Shown here: piece by piece, positions 35,914-44,435 of the stretch
Numbering within the stretch: position 1 is the first letter of the stretch
Layout: each line of letters starts with the position of its first letter
NCBI RefSeq assembly: GCF_030269485.1
Contig: NZ_BSTL01000044.1
Location: forward strand, 1 to 55,343
Length of the DNA: 55,343 nt
Direction: 5' to 3'
Source of the DNA: Actinoplanes sp. NBRC 103695
GTDB lineage: Bacteria; Actinomycetota; Actinomycetes; Mycobacteriales; Micromonosporaceae
Position numbers and translations under genes: made by a program
The notes under the pieces: model-generated
Seen by the model: only the letters and a program-made list of their open reading frames with translations
What the model was told of the DNA's origin: nothing
Databases searched by the model: none

Positions 35914-36089
35914 CCGCGTCCGTTGCCGCAGAGTCGGCAAAGGGCACGCCGACTCGGGATGTGTGCCCGTGAGTGCCGGGTGCTTTCGCCTCGACGAGAT
36001 GGAGCGTCCACTGCTCGCGGTGGCACCCTGGGCTCGCGGTGGCACGCCGGCGCAGAGAGCGCCGTCCAACAGCGGTGCCGGCCTAGTGA

Positions 36090-37190
36090 TCAGGCCGCCG
36101 AGCGCGTGACCGCCCGCATCACGAGCGACGTCAGGACGCTGCCGAACTTCAGGTCAGCGGCCTGCAAGGCCAGCGGCAGCAGAGACGTCTCCGTCATGCC
36201 GGGCGAGACGTTGGCGCCCAGCACGTGCGGGTTGCCGTCGGCGTCGACGATCAGGTCTACGCGGGACAGGTCCCGCAGCCCCAACGCCTTGTACGCGGCC
36301 AGCGCCGTCTCCGCCACCCGCGCGGCCACCGGCTCGTCCAGGCGGGCCGGAGCGTGCCATGTCGTCAGCCCGGCGGTGTACCGGGCGGCGTAGTCGTACA
36401 CCCCGTTGCGCGGGACGATCTCGACCGCGGGCAGAGCCTGCGGACCTTCGCCCAGGTCGACGATCGAGACCGCCACGCCGGTGCCAGGGATGTAGCGCTC
36501 GACGAGCGCGGTCGAGTCGTACCCGAAACAACCAACCATCGCGGCCGGCAGCGCCGCCGCCTCCCGGACCACCGCGGCGCCGAGGCCCGACCCGCCCTGT
36601 GCCGGCTTGACCATCAGCGGCAGGCCCAGCCGCGACGCGATCCGGTCGAGGACCGCGACGGCGCCGAGCTCGGAGAACCGATCGTGCGGCAGCGCGACCC
36701 AGTCCGGCGTGGGAATGCCCGCCTCGCGGAGCATCGACTTCGCCGACGGCTTGTCCCACGCAAGGCGGGAGGCGCGGGCATCACAGCCGACGTACGGTAC
36801 GCCGCACAGATCCAGCACGCCGCGCAACGAGCCGTCCTCACCCGTGGCGCCGTGCAGCGCGATGACCACGGCGTCCGGCGGATCCGCCTCGAGGTACGGC
36901 AGCAGCGCCGCATCGGCGTCGCGCACCTCAGCCGCGATGCCGGCACCGCGAAGCGCATCGAGCGCCCGTCGTCCCGAACGCAGCGAAACGTCCCGCTCGT
37001 AGGAGAGGCCACCCGCGAGTACGAGCACCTGCAAGTCAGCGGGCTCGGGCAGGTGTCGGGCACTCGCCGCGACGGGCGCGTTACCGGTGGATCCGGCCGC
37101 GGTGGTCGAGGCGGGAGCGTCGGGTGCTGGAGGCATGGCTGGCCTTTCGGCGCGACTGATGGCGAGGTGTTCGGCGGCGCCATTGGGCAA
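36090..37190 (-). CDS. D-Ala-D-Ala ligase homologue (ATP-grasp)
   Basis: A 366-residue ATP-grasp protein. After a disordered N-terminus (1-50) come VLVLAGGLSYERDVSLRSGR, the Ddl motif ALHGATGEDGSLRGVLDLCG, the ATP-binding PLMVKPAQGGSGLGAAVV and SRVDLIVDADGN with Asp312. The C-terminal motif reads LGANVSPGMTETSLLP, where Ddl enzymes have LEVNTLPGMT: the metal ligand Glu is Gly325, and Asn327 is kept. It could be a divergent ligase of another substrate or a weakened enzyme, since a canonical ddl is expected elsewhere. A ddl-like gene beside parAB is, as I recall, also found in other actinomycetes. Start is ATG 37190, or 37136 (MPPAPDAPAS). Confidence 0.8.
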   Translation of the reverse strand: MPNGAAEHLAISRAERPAMPPAPDAPASTTAAGSTGNAPVAASARHLPEPADLQVLVLAGGLSYERDVSLRSGRRALDALRGAGIAAEVRDADAALLPYLEADPPDAVVIALHGATGEDGSLRGVLDLCGVPYVGCDARASRLAWDKPSAKSMLREAGIPTPDWVALPHDRFSELGAVAVLDRIASRLGLPLMVKPAQGGSGLGAAVVREAAALPAAMVGCFGYDSTALVERYIPGTGVAVSIVDLGEGPQALPAVEIVPRNGVYDYAARYTAGLTTWHAPARLDEPVAARVAETALAAYKALGLRDLSRVDLIVDADGNPHVLGANVSPGMTETSLLPLALQAADLKFGSVLTSLVMRAVTRSAA

Positions 37191-37403
37191 CCGCGGTGGG
37201 CGAAGTCTCAGATGTCGGCCCGGCCGCGGGTGCGGGTTTCGGGCGTCGGTCGCGCTCGGTGCTCACGGTCCCGCCGAGCATGGCACCAGCGCAGCGGCCG
37301 AGATAGGCAGCGATGCCAGGTCGAGGGAGTTCAGAGTGCTGGGGGCAACCGGGCGCGGCGAGACACCGCCGCGCCCGGAAGAAGCACCACCCCACAGCCC
37401 CCA

Positions 37404-37419
37404 TGTTTCACGTGAAACC
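37404..37419. other. parS: parS site 9
   Basis: TGTTTCACGTGAAACC, perfect core, between the ligase and aminotransferase genes (37191-37450 holds no gene). Confidence 0.92.
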
Positions 37420-37450
37420 GAATCACGTGACGCCCGAGGCATGGAGACGA

Positions 37451-38746
37451 TCATGCCAAGTCAGGCCCAGGAACATCCGCGGCCCCCGCAGTGCGCCGCC
37501 GCCGGTCCCCAAGCTCAGGACCGAACAGCGACCGCATAGCCAGCTCCTGCTCCATAACCCCGGACAACCGACGTACGCCCTCGCGGAGCCGTTCCGGCGA
37601 CGAGAACGAGAAGTTCAACCGCATGTTCTGCGTCCCGACCCCATCGGCGTAAAACCCAGTCCCGGGCACGTACGCCACCCGGGCCGCGATCGCGCGCGGC
37701 ATCATCGCCTTCGAGTCCAGCCCCTCCGGCAGCGTCGCCCACACAAAGAGCCCGCCCGCCGGCGTGGTCCAGGACGTCCCGGCCGGCATCATGTCCTCGA
37801 GCGCCGACAGCAGAGCATCCCGGCGCTCGCGGTACACCTCGCGGTAGACCTTGATCTGCTCCCGCCACGGCATCGTCGAGAGGTACTGCGTCACGGCGCC
37901 TTGGGCGAACGCACTCGGGCAGAGGATCATCGCCTCGGAGGCCATGACCAGCTTCTCGCGTACGGCATGGGGTGTCAGAATCCAACCGACCCGCAGCCCG
38001 GGCGCGAAGGTCTTGGAGAACGTGCTCACGTAGAAGACACCGTCGCGACGGCGGGCGCGCAGCGGCAGCGGCGCATCCCCCTCGAAGCTCAGCATCCCGT
38101 AGGGATCGTCCTCGACCACGAGCAGTCCGTGCGCGGCGCAGATGTCGAGGATCTCCTCGCGGCGAGCCTCGGACAGGGTCACGCCGGCCGGGTTCTGGTA
38201 GGTCGGGATCGTGTAGAGGAACTTGGCCCGCCCGCCCGTCGCGGCGATGGCCTCGACGAGTGCTGCGGGGATCAGGCCGTCGGCGTCCATTGCCACGTGC
38301 CGCACCTGTGCCTGGGCGGCCTGGAACACGCCGAGTGCGCCGACATACGTCGGCCCCTCGGCGAGCACCACGTCACCCGGATCCAGGAACAGCCGCGCGA
38401 TCAGATCGAGCGCCTGCTGGCCGCCGACCGTGACCACCACGTCGTCGGGGGACGCGTCGTGGATGCCGGACAGCGCCATCACTTCGCAGATCCGTTCGCG
38501 GAGCTCGACGGTGCCCTGGCCGATGCCGTACTGGAGGGAGGTCGTGCCCTGCTCCGCCGCGAGCTTGCCGAGCATCTCGCCGACCGCGTCGAGCGGGAGG
38601 GCGGCGATGTACGGCGAGCCACCGGCCAGCGACACCACCTCGGGCCGGCTGGCGACGGCGAACAGGGCGCGGATCTCGGAAGTGGTCATCCCCCGGACCC
38701 GCCGCGCATAGCGGTCGGTGTAGTCATCCTGTGTGGTGCCGGACAT
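37451..38746 (-). CDS. PLP-dependent aminotransferase, class I/II (2-aminoadipate-type)
   Basis: A 431-residue fold-type I aminotransferase. The PLP lysine is in STFSKTFAPGLRVGW. YQNPAGVTLSEARREEIL and VVEDDPYGML are cofactor-binding, and LAGGSPYIAALPLD is the N-terminal substrate region. It resembles alpha-aminoadipate/MocR-like aminotransferases without the GntR domain; substrate not predictable. The ATG at 38746 has GAGGGG 8 bp upstream, better than the in-frame GTG at 38755. The C-terminus is Arg/Pro-rich and variable. Confidence 0.88.
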   Translation of the reverse strand: MSGTTQDDYTDRYARRVRGMTTSEIRALFAVASRPEVVSLAGGSPYIAALPLDAVGEMLGKLAAEQGTTSLQYGIGQGTVELRERICEVMALSGIHDASPDDVVVTVGGQQALDLIARLFLDPGDVVLAEGPTYVGALGVFQAAQAQVRHVAMDADGLIPAALVEAIAATGGRAKFLYTIPTYQNPAGVTLSEARREEILDICAAHGLLVVEDDPYGMLSFEGDAPLPLRARRRDGVFYVSTFSKTFAPGLRVGWILTPHAVREKLVMASEAMILCPSAFAQGAVTQYLSTMPWREQIKVYREVYRERRDALLSALEDMMPAGTSWTTPAGGLFVWATLPEGLDSKAMMPRAIAARVAYVPGTGFYADGVGTQNMRLNFSFSSPERLREGVRRLSGVMEQELAMRSLFGPELGDRRRRTAGAADVPGPDLA

Positions 38747-38911
38747 GCGTGTCACCCCTCAAAGAACGGTCGGAAAGAGGTCATGTTAATCACTGGCATC
38801 ACTCGTAAGCCTGGTCATTAACGGGCCGATCAAGGAGTGGGAAGCGTAAGATTCCGCCGGGGACGCGGCCGGCGTCCGGATATATCCGTCCGATGATTGA
38901 GGGGTTCGCCC

Positions 38912-39577
38912 ATGTCGCGACGCCTTGTCAGCCTGACCCTCGATACTCTCGAGGATCTGCCGCGGCCATGCCGCCAGTGCGTCTACTGGGAGCTTGACCC
39001 GGTGTCGGCCGAGCGGGCGTGCGCCTCCGGCGATCCGGGGCTGGAGAAGGAGGCCTGGGTCTCGCAGACGCTCCTCGAGTGGGGCTCCTGCGGCAAGCTC
39101 GCCTACGTCGACGGCATGCCGGCCGGGTTCGTGATGTACGCGCCGCCCGCCTACGTGCCGCGCTCGATGGCCTTCCCGACCAGCCCGGTCAGCGCCGACG
39201 CCGTGCTGCTGATGACGTCGCACGTGGTGGCCGCGTTCGCCGGCGGCGGGCTGGGACGGATGCTCGTGCAGGGCGTCGCTCGTGACCTCACCAAGCGTGG
39301 GGTCAAGGCGATCGAGGCGTTCGGCGACGCGAAGTTCGGCGAGGCGGGCGAGGGCGAAGAGGGCTGTGTCTCGCCGGTTGATTTCTTCCTGTCGGTGGGA
39401 TTCAAGACGGTACGCCCGCATCCGCGCTACCCGCGACTGCGCCTTGAGCTGCGCACCGCCCTGTCCTGGAAGTCCGACGTCGAGTACGCGCTGGAGAAAC
39501 TGCTCGGCTCGATGAGCCCGGACACGCTGCTGCGCCCGGTCCGACCCGCGACGGCCACGCGCAGCGGGCAGAGCTGA
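38912..39577 (+). CDS. GNAT family N-acetyltransferase
   Basis: A 221-residue acetyltransferase beginning MSRRLVSLTLDTLEDLPRPC. GKLAYVDGMPAGFVMYAPP, VLLMTSHVVAAFAGGGLGRM (the acetyl-CoA loop, an AGGGLGR in place of Q/RxxGxG/A) and VDFFLSVGFKTVRPHPRYPR support the fold. Cys pairs near the N-terminus (CRQCVYW) may be structural. ATG after GAGGGGTT. Its last codons already contain part of the 26-bp unit expanded directly downstream. Confidence 0.85.
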   Translation: MSRRLVSLTLDTLEDLPRPCRQCVYWELDPVSAERACASGDPGLEKEAWVSQTLLEWGSCGKLAYVDGMPAGFVMYAPPAYVPRSMAFPTSPVSADAVLLMTSHVVAAFAGGGLGRMLVQGVARDLTKRGVKAIEAFGDAKFGEAGEGEEGCVSPVDFFLSVGFKTVRPHPRYPRLRLELRTALSWKSDVEYALEKLLGSMSPDTLLRPVRPATATRSGQS

Positions 39578-39730
39578 CCCACGCGCGCAGCGGGCAGAGC
39601 TGACCCACGCGCGCAGCGGGCGGAGCTGACCCACGCGCGCAGCGGGCGGAGCTGACCCACGCGCGCAGCGGGCGGAGCTGACCCACGCGCGCAGCGGGCG
39701 GAGCTGACCCACGCGCGCAGCGGGCGGAGC
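39575..39730. repeat. 26-bp tandem repeat array after the GNAT gene
   Basis: Six contiguous 26-bp units (TGACCCACGCGCGCAGCGGG + C(A/G)GAGC) begin at 39575, 39601, 39627, 39653, 39679 and 39705, plus a partial unit at 39731 and one in the gene's last codons. The first unit begins with the GNAT stop codon, so the array looks grown from the gene end. The remaining gap 39731-39865 has an AT-rich patch (39750-39775) and no gene. Confidence 0.95.
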
Positions 39731-39865
39731 TGACTGCGGGCGGAGCGGAATAATTGCGTTCGAAATTTAAAATCGCGCGGCGCACCGCCCCCGCCCCCAC
39801 CCCGTCACTGGGTGGGCGTTGAACGTAGCGGAACGGTTTGACGAAGTTGTTAGCTGTCCACAGGG

Positions 39866-41047
39866 CTATGCGCGGCGGGACGCGATTGCCATGCGCAGCT
39901 GGCGGACGTCGATCGAGCCGGTCGGCACATCGTTCTCGACGGGGTAGTACATGCGCTGCACCGCCGCCAGGATGGCCTCCACGATCTGCTCGCGGAACAG
40001 CGGGTTCACCAGCCGGTCGCGGTCCTTCGGCGACGTCAGATAACCCAGGTCCACGCGTACGGCCGGCATCCGCGTCAAGCGCAGCAAGTCCCACGTCTTG
40101 TAGTGGATGCGGCAGTTCTCCATGCCGGTGCGGACGACGATCTCCCGCTGCACCAGGTTGGCCAGCCGCTCCCCCACGGTCGACGTCACGCCGCTGCCGG
40201 TGCCGTAGTGGTAGGCGGCGACGCCGTCCGCGTCGGGGTTGATGTTCTCGTCCAGGTGCAGGGAGATCAGCAGGTCGGCGCCCAGCCCGTTGGCCAGGTC
40301 GGCACGCTGCGCTCCGGTCATCGGCTGGGTCGGCTGCGGGCCGCGGGTCAGATGCACCCGCATGCCGGCGGCGGCGAGCCGGCCCTCGAGGCGCGCTGCC
40401 ACGTCGTACACCAGGTCTGCCTCGGTCCAGCGCAGCGGACCGTCGGGGACCACCACGCCGAGGTCTTCCCCGCCGCCGTGCCCGGGGTCGATGACGATCG
40501 TCTTGCCGACCAGGTTGGGGCCGGACTGCCGGAACGCCTCGGCCTCGCGCAGCCATTGCGGGCGCCCGCCGACCACCTTGCGGCCGAGGCGGCGCAGCGC
40601 CTTCATGGTCTGGGGGCCGCACGAGCCGTCCGAGGTGAGGCCGACCTCGCGCTGGAACTGGGCCACCGCACGCGCCGTCTGCGCGCCGTAGATGCCGTCC
40701 GCGCGGCCGCTGTCGAAGCCCATCTCCAGCAGGCGTTCCTGGAGCGCGCTGACATCCTCACCAACCAGTGCATTGGGTACGGAGTGGAAGAGCGTCCGTG
40801 CCCCCAGCTTCCAGCGGGCGCCGTCCAGAGCCGCCCAGGTTTCCGTGCCGACGAGGCCGTCCACGCCGATGCCCCGGCTCTGCTGGAAGGCACACACCGC
40901 GGTCTCGGTGTCCTCGTCGAAGACGTCGGCCGTCGACGCAACGGTGGCGGTGGGGTCGGGGTCGCCGGGGAGGAACTCGAGCTGGACCAGGATCGAACGG
41001 ATCTCCGCGACGGCCGGTCCGGTCTCTCCACGTCGGATCGCACGCAC
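39866..41047 (-). CDS. cwlM: CwlM-like peptidoglycan amidase homologue
   Basis: A 393-residue protein with two PG_binding_1 repeats (about 5-75 and 95-155) and an amidase_3 domain (about 183-368). In the latter IDPGHGGGEDLG gives His190, TEADLVYDVA gives Glu209 and SLHLDENIN gives His264, the usual zinc ligands. Where amidases have a catalytic Glu (V-E-x-G-F-x-S-N), this has RVDLGYLTSP with Asp333. M. tuberculosis CwlM (Rv3915) is a cytoplasmic regulator of MurA controlled by PknB rather than a hydrolase, and the gene order cwlM-trxA-trxB matches. GTG 41047 has AGGAG 7 bp upstream; no signal peptide follows, fitting a cytoplasmic protein. Confidence 0.88.
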   Translation of the reverse strand: MRAIRRGETGPAVAEIRSILVQLEFLPGDPDPTATVASTADVFDEDTETAVCAFQQSRGIGVDGLVGTETWAALDGARWKLGARTLFHSVPNALVGEDVSALQERLLEMGFDSGRADGIYGAQTARAVAQFQREVGLTSDGSCGPQTMKALRRLGRKVVGGRPQWLREAEAFRQSGPNLVGKTIVIDPGHGGGEDLGVVVPDGPLRWTEADLVYDVAARLEGRLAAAGMRVHLTRGPQPTQPMTGAQRADLANGLGADLLISLHLDENINPDADGVAAYHYGTGSGVTSTVGERLANLVQREIVVRTGMENCRIHYKTWDLLRLTRMPAVRVDLGYLTSPKDRDRLVNPLFREQIVEAILAAVQRMYYPVENDVPTGSIDVRQLRMAIASRRA

Positions 41048-41131
41048 GAGGGCGACTCCTCTAGCTCGAAAGGGGGAACGTCCGGAGCGTACTACCCAAT
41101 CACAGCAGTCCCGATCACCCCGGAGGGGCAC

Positions 41132-41167
41132 AAAAAAGGACACCCCGCGCTCATCGAACGCGGGGTG
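41132..41167 (-). terminator. intrinsic terminator after trxA
   Basis: On the minus strand a 9-bp stem CACCCCGCG/CGCGGGGTG with a 9-nt loop is followed by TCCTTTTTTG, 14 bp after the trxA stop. It separates the trx genes from cwlM, which must then use its own promoter. Confidence 0.9.
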
Positions 41168-41180
41168 CCGGAGAACTCTG

Positions 41181-41504
41181 TCAGAGAGCCGACTCGATCA
41201 GGTTGATCAGAGCGGTCTTGGGCTTGGCGCCGGCCACGGACTTGACCGCCTCGCCACCCTTGAACATGGTCAGCGTCGGCACCGACATCACCCGGTAGGC
41301 GCGAGCCGTCTCCGGGTTCTCGTCGATGTTGAGCTTCACGATCTGCACCTTGTCGCCCATCTCCGTGGCGATTTCGGCCAGCAGCGGCTCGACCTTGCGG
41401 CACGGCGCGCACCACTCGGCCCAGAAGTCGACAAGCACGGGCTTGTCGGACTGCAGTACGTCACTGGCGAACGTGGCGTCGGTTACCGCCTTCGTTGCTC
41501 CCAC
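41181..41504 (-). CDS. trxA: thioredoxin
   Basis: A 107-residue disulfide reductase. The active site is DFWAEWCAPCRKVEPLL, with Cys32 and Cys35 at E. coli numbering, but WCAPC replaces the usual WCGPC. The cis-Pro is in SVPTL. GTG 41504 with AGGAGG 8 bp upstream, 16 bp after trxB. It receives electrons from the adjacent TrxB. Confidence 0.96.
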   Translation of the reverse strand: MGATKAVTDATFASDVLQSDKPVLVDFWAEWCAPCRKVEPLLAEIATEMGDKVQIVKLNIDENPETARAYRVMSVPTLTMFKGGEAVKSVAGAKPKTALINLIESAL

Positions 41505-41520
41505 GGGATGGACCTCCTGA

Positions 41521-42480
41521 TTACAGCTCGACGAAAGATGCGATGAAGCGCTCGGCGTCCAGTGCGGCGGCACAACCGGTGCCGGACGCGGTGATGGCCT
41601 GCCGGTAGGTGTGGTCCACCAGGTCACCGGCGGCGAACACGCCGGCGATGTTGGTGCGGGTGCTCGGGGCGTCCACCTTGACGTACCCCTCGTCATCCAG
41701 CTCGATCTGGCCCTTGAACAGCTCGCTGCGCGGGTCGTGGCCGATCGCCACGAACACGCCGGTCACGTCGAGGACCTTGGTCTCGTCGGTCTCGGTGTTG
41801 CGCACGCGGGCGCCGACGACCTTGCCGTCCTCGCCGAGGATCTCCTCGACGAGCGAGTTCCACTCGACCTTGATCTTCGGGTTGTTCAGCGCGCGGGCGG
41901 CCATCACCTTGCTGGCCCGGAACGAGTCGCGGCGGTGCACGATCGTCACGGTCTCGGCGAAGCGGGTGAGGAAGGTCGCCTCCTCCATCGCGGAGTCGCC
42001 GCCGCCCACCACGACGATGTTCTGGTTGCGGAAGAAGAACCCGTCACAGGTGGCACAGGACGACACGCCGTGGCCGAGCAGCTCCTGCTCGCCGGGGATG
42101 CCCAGCGGGCGCCACGCGGAACCAGTGGCCAGGATCACCGCCCGGGCGAAGTACTCGGTCTCGCCCACGTACACGGTCTTGAGGCCCTCGGCGCCCGGCT
42201 CGGTGACCTTTTCGCCGAGCTCGACCCGGGTCACGTCGTCGGTGAGGAACTCCGCGCCGAACCGCTCGGCCTGCTTGCGCATGTTGTCCATGAGCTCGGG
42301 GCCCATGACACCGTCGGGGTGCCCGGGGAAGTTCTCCACCTCGGTGGTGGTCATCAGCGCGCCACCGGACTGGACGCCCTCGATGACCAGCGGCTTGAGG
42401 TTCGCACGAGCCGCGTACAGCGCCGCGGTGTAGCCGGACGGTCCCGAGCCGATGATGATCAGGTTTCGGACCTCGTCCAC
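41521..42480 (-). CDS. trxB: thioredoxin reductase
   Basis: A 319-residue flavoprotein that reduces thioredoxin with NADPH. FAD loop IIIGSGPSGYTAALYAARA, redox-active SCATCDGFFF (Cys142, Cys145), NADPH loop VVVGGGDSAMEEATFL, and GVFAAGDLVDHTYRQA near the end. GTG start. In an operon with trxA. Confidence 0.97.
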   Translation of the reverse strand: MDEVRNLIIIGSGPSGYTAALYAARANLKPLVIEGVQSGGALMTTTEVENFPGHPDGVMGPELMDNMRKQAERFGAEFLTDDVTRVELGEKVTEPGAEGLKTVYVGETEYFARAVILATGSAWRPLGIPGEQELLGHGVSSCATCDGFFFRNQNIVVVGGGDSAMEEATFLTRFAETVTIVHRRDSFRASKVMAARALNNPKIKVEWNSLVEEILGEDGKVVGARVRNTETDETKVLDVTGVFVAIGHDPRSELFKGQIELDDEGYVKVDAPSTRTNIAGVFAAGDLVDHTYRQAITASGTGCAAALDAERFIASFVEL

Positions 42481-42618
42481 TGCCGACTCCTAAAGTCTGT
42501 CGCCGCCGACGCACACGCACCGGCGAATCCGAACCCTAGAACGTCAAGGTGGAGACGCGCCATTCCCGTCCCGAACACGCCCGTGTCCGGCGTCACGAAC
42601 TGGGAAATCCAGGGCCCC

Positions 42619-43731
42619 TCAGCCTACCCGCACCATTGAACGGACCTGTGCGCCGCGACCGGACGCGCCGCAATCGGGACCGGTCGCCCAGACCCACTCC
42701 GTCTGGGCCGCGGTGAACCGCACGATCAGCGCCGGTGCACCCGCGAAGGCGGCGAAGTCGACGGACTTCACGGCGATCGGGCCGGCGCCGTTCTCCAGCG
42801 CCACCTGCTGCAGACAGGCCTGCAACGCGTCGCTGCTGCTGCGCAGTTGGGCCAGCCCGGCGGCGGTGCGGCTCGAGAATTCCTGGGGGCGCGCTGTCGA
42901 GTCGGCCGCGGAGGGGCGTGTCGAGTTGTTATCGGCGGACGAACCCGGGGCGGCCGACCCTGATGCCTTCGGCCGGATTTCGAGCATCGGGTCCTTGGCC
43001 GAGGCCATCCAGCGCAGCGACTGCTCGGAGTAGTCCAGCCCGCTGGTGAGGGTCTGATCGGGTCCGGTGACCAACGAGCCGCCGGCGGCCCGCTCGGCGT
43101 TGTCCGCGGCGGCCATCGGGGCGTTGGCAGCGCCCGCGCTGGAGTTGGAGGCGTCGTCACCGGCCTTGTCGCTGGTGAGGTAGGCGGCGCCGAAACCGGC
43201 GAAGGCCACCACACCCGCGGCCGCGGCGATGGGTGCGGCCCAGCGGAGACGCCGCCGGCGAGACGTCGGCTTGCGGTCCTCAACCCCGGTGGGTACGGAG
43301 ACCAGGTGCCGATCGCCGGCACCGCGGACCGGTTCGAGATGCGGCTCGGAGGGTGACCCGAGCCCAGAGTCGGCAAGCTCAGAGTCGGCCAGCTCAGAGT
43401 CGGCCAGCTCGGGGCTGGTGAGTGTGGGATGGGTCAGCGCAGGGTCGGCGAGCTCGGGATCGATGGTCGTCGGCTCGGCGATCGGCGAGGTGAACGCGTC
43501 CTCCAGGCGTACCCAAAGATCGTCGGGCATGGGCTCCGCGGCCGTGCCCATCGCACCCAGCTCGGCACCCACCATGTCCATCGCCGGCGCCAGCCGGGCG
43601 TAGGCGGACCGCCACTCGGGGTCGTCCGCCACCAGCCGGGCGACCCGCTGCTGCTCGGGACCGTCCAGGGCGTCACCGATGAAATCGGCCAGCAGGTCGA
43701 CGTCGACCGTGCCGAACTCGTCCGCGGTCAT
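42619..43731 (-). CDS. SigM anti-sigma factor-like membrane protein
   Basis: About 370 residues. An N-terminal helical anti-sigma domain (VDLLADFIGDALDGPEQQRV, ARLVADDPEWRSAYARLAPA) lacks the HxxxCxxC zinc motif. A Ser/Glu/Leu-rich linker contains a 15-bp repeat read as ELADSELADSELADS. One membrane segment (WAAPIAAAAGVVAFAGFGAA) precedes an extracellular part with two Cys. It overlaps sigM by 4 bp (ATGA), fixing the partnership; the layout matches M. tuberculosis Rv3912. ATG 43731 has GGGAGG upstream. Confidence 0.82.
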   Translation of the reverse strand: MTADEFGTVDVDLLADFIGDALDGPEQQRVARLVADDPEWRSAYARLAPAMDMVGAELGAMGTAAEPMPDDLWVRLEDAFTSPIAEPTTIDPELADPALTHPTLTSPELADSELADSELADSGLGSPSEPHLEPVRGAGDRHLVSVPTGVEDRKPTSRRRRLRWAAPIAAAAGVVAFAGFGAAYLTSDKAGDDASNSSAGAANAPMAAADNAERAAGGSLVTGPDQTLTSGLDYSEQSLRWMASAKDPMLEIRPKASGSAAPGSSADNNSTRPSAADSTARPQEFSSRTAAGLAQLRSSSDALQACLQQVALENGAGPIAVKSVDFAAFAGAPALIVRFTAAQTEWVWATGPDCGASGRGAQVRSMVRVG

Positions 43732-44393
43732 CGGCGCTCCCTCCCCTCGGACCTCGCCTGCACCGACCTCGATGGGACGCTGCCGGTCGGTTGATGGTTC
43801 CCGTGACCATCGTCTCCCTTGCGCAGGTGGCCGAGCTGGAGGGCCATCCGTGCCCGGCCGCGCGCGCATCTGCTCTTGATCGTGCCCTCCGCGACGCCGA
43901 GGATCTCAGCGGCCTCGGCCACCGGATAGCCCTGCACGTCGACCAGCACCAGCGCGGCCCGCTGCTCGGCCGGCAACTCGGCGAGCGCCTGCCGCACCAC
44001 CAGCGCCGTCTCGTGGTCGCGAACGGGCGCCGCGGGCTCGGGGCCACCGGCCGTGCCACCGTCGTCGGTGTGCCGGCCGTCCGGCAGCGGCACCGTCGGA
44101 TGGGCCTGGCGCTTGCGGACGCGGTCCAGGCAGGCGTTCACCACGATGCGGTGCAGCCAGGTCGTGACCTGGGCGTCGCCACGGAACCGGGCGGCCGCGC
44201 GGTGCGCCGAGAGCAGGGCGTCCTGTACGGCGTCGGCGGCCTCCTCGCGGTCGCCGACCGTGCGCAGGGCCACCGCCCACAGCCGGTCGCGATGCCGGCG
44301 GACCAGCTCCGCGAACGCGCCGGGGTCGCCGTCGACGTGGGCGCGCAAGAGGTCGGCGTCGGTTACGCCCTCTGTCGCACCGCCGATGGTCAC
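43728..44393 (-). CDS. sigM: ECF RNA polymerase sigma factor SigM
   Basis: A 221-residue ECF sigma factor. Region 2: FAELVRRHRDRLWAVALRTV, EEAADAVQDALLSAHRAAAR, TTWLHRIVVNACLDRVRKR. Region 4: LPAEQRAALVLVDVQGYPVA, EAAEILGVAEGTIKSRCARG. It lies between the anti-sigma gene and the pseudokinase-murJ pair as in mycobacteria, where SigM is tied to envelope stress. GTG start. Confidence 0.95.
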   Translation of the reverse strand: MTIGGATEGVTDADLLRAHVDGDPGAFAELVRRHRDRLWAVALRTVGDREEAADAVQDALLSAHRAAARFRGDAQVTTWLHRIVVNACLDRVRKRQAHPTVPLPDGRHTDDGGTAGGPEPAAPVRDHETALVVRQALAELPAEQRAALVLVDVQGYPVAEAAEILGVAEGTIKSRCARGRARMALQLGHLRKGDDGHGNHQPTGSVPSRSVQARSEGRERR

Positions 44394-44435
44394 GCTGAGA
44401 ATCTAGTCGACTCGGGCGAGTGGCCGCTTACCCGG

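Noticed and set aside
39575..39730. Possible CRISPR array (26-bp direct repeats)
   Set aside because: Units touch each other with no spacers.
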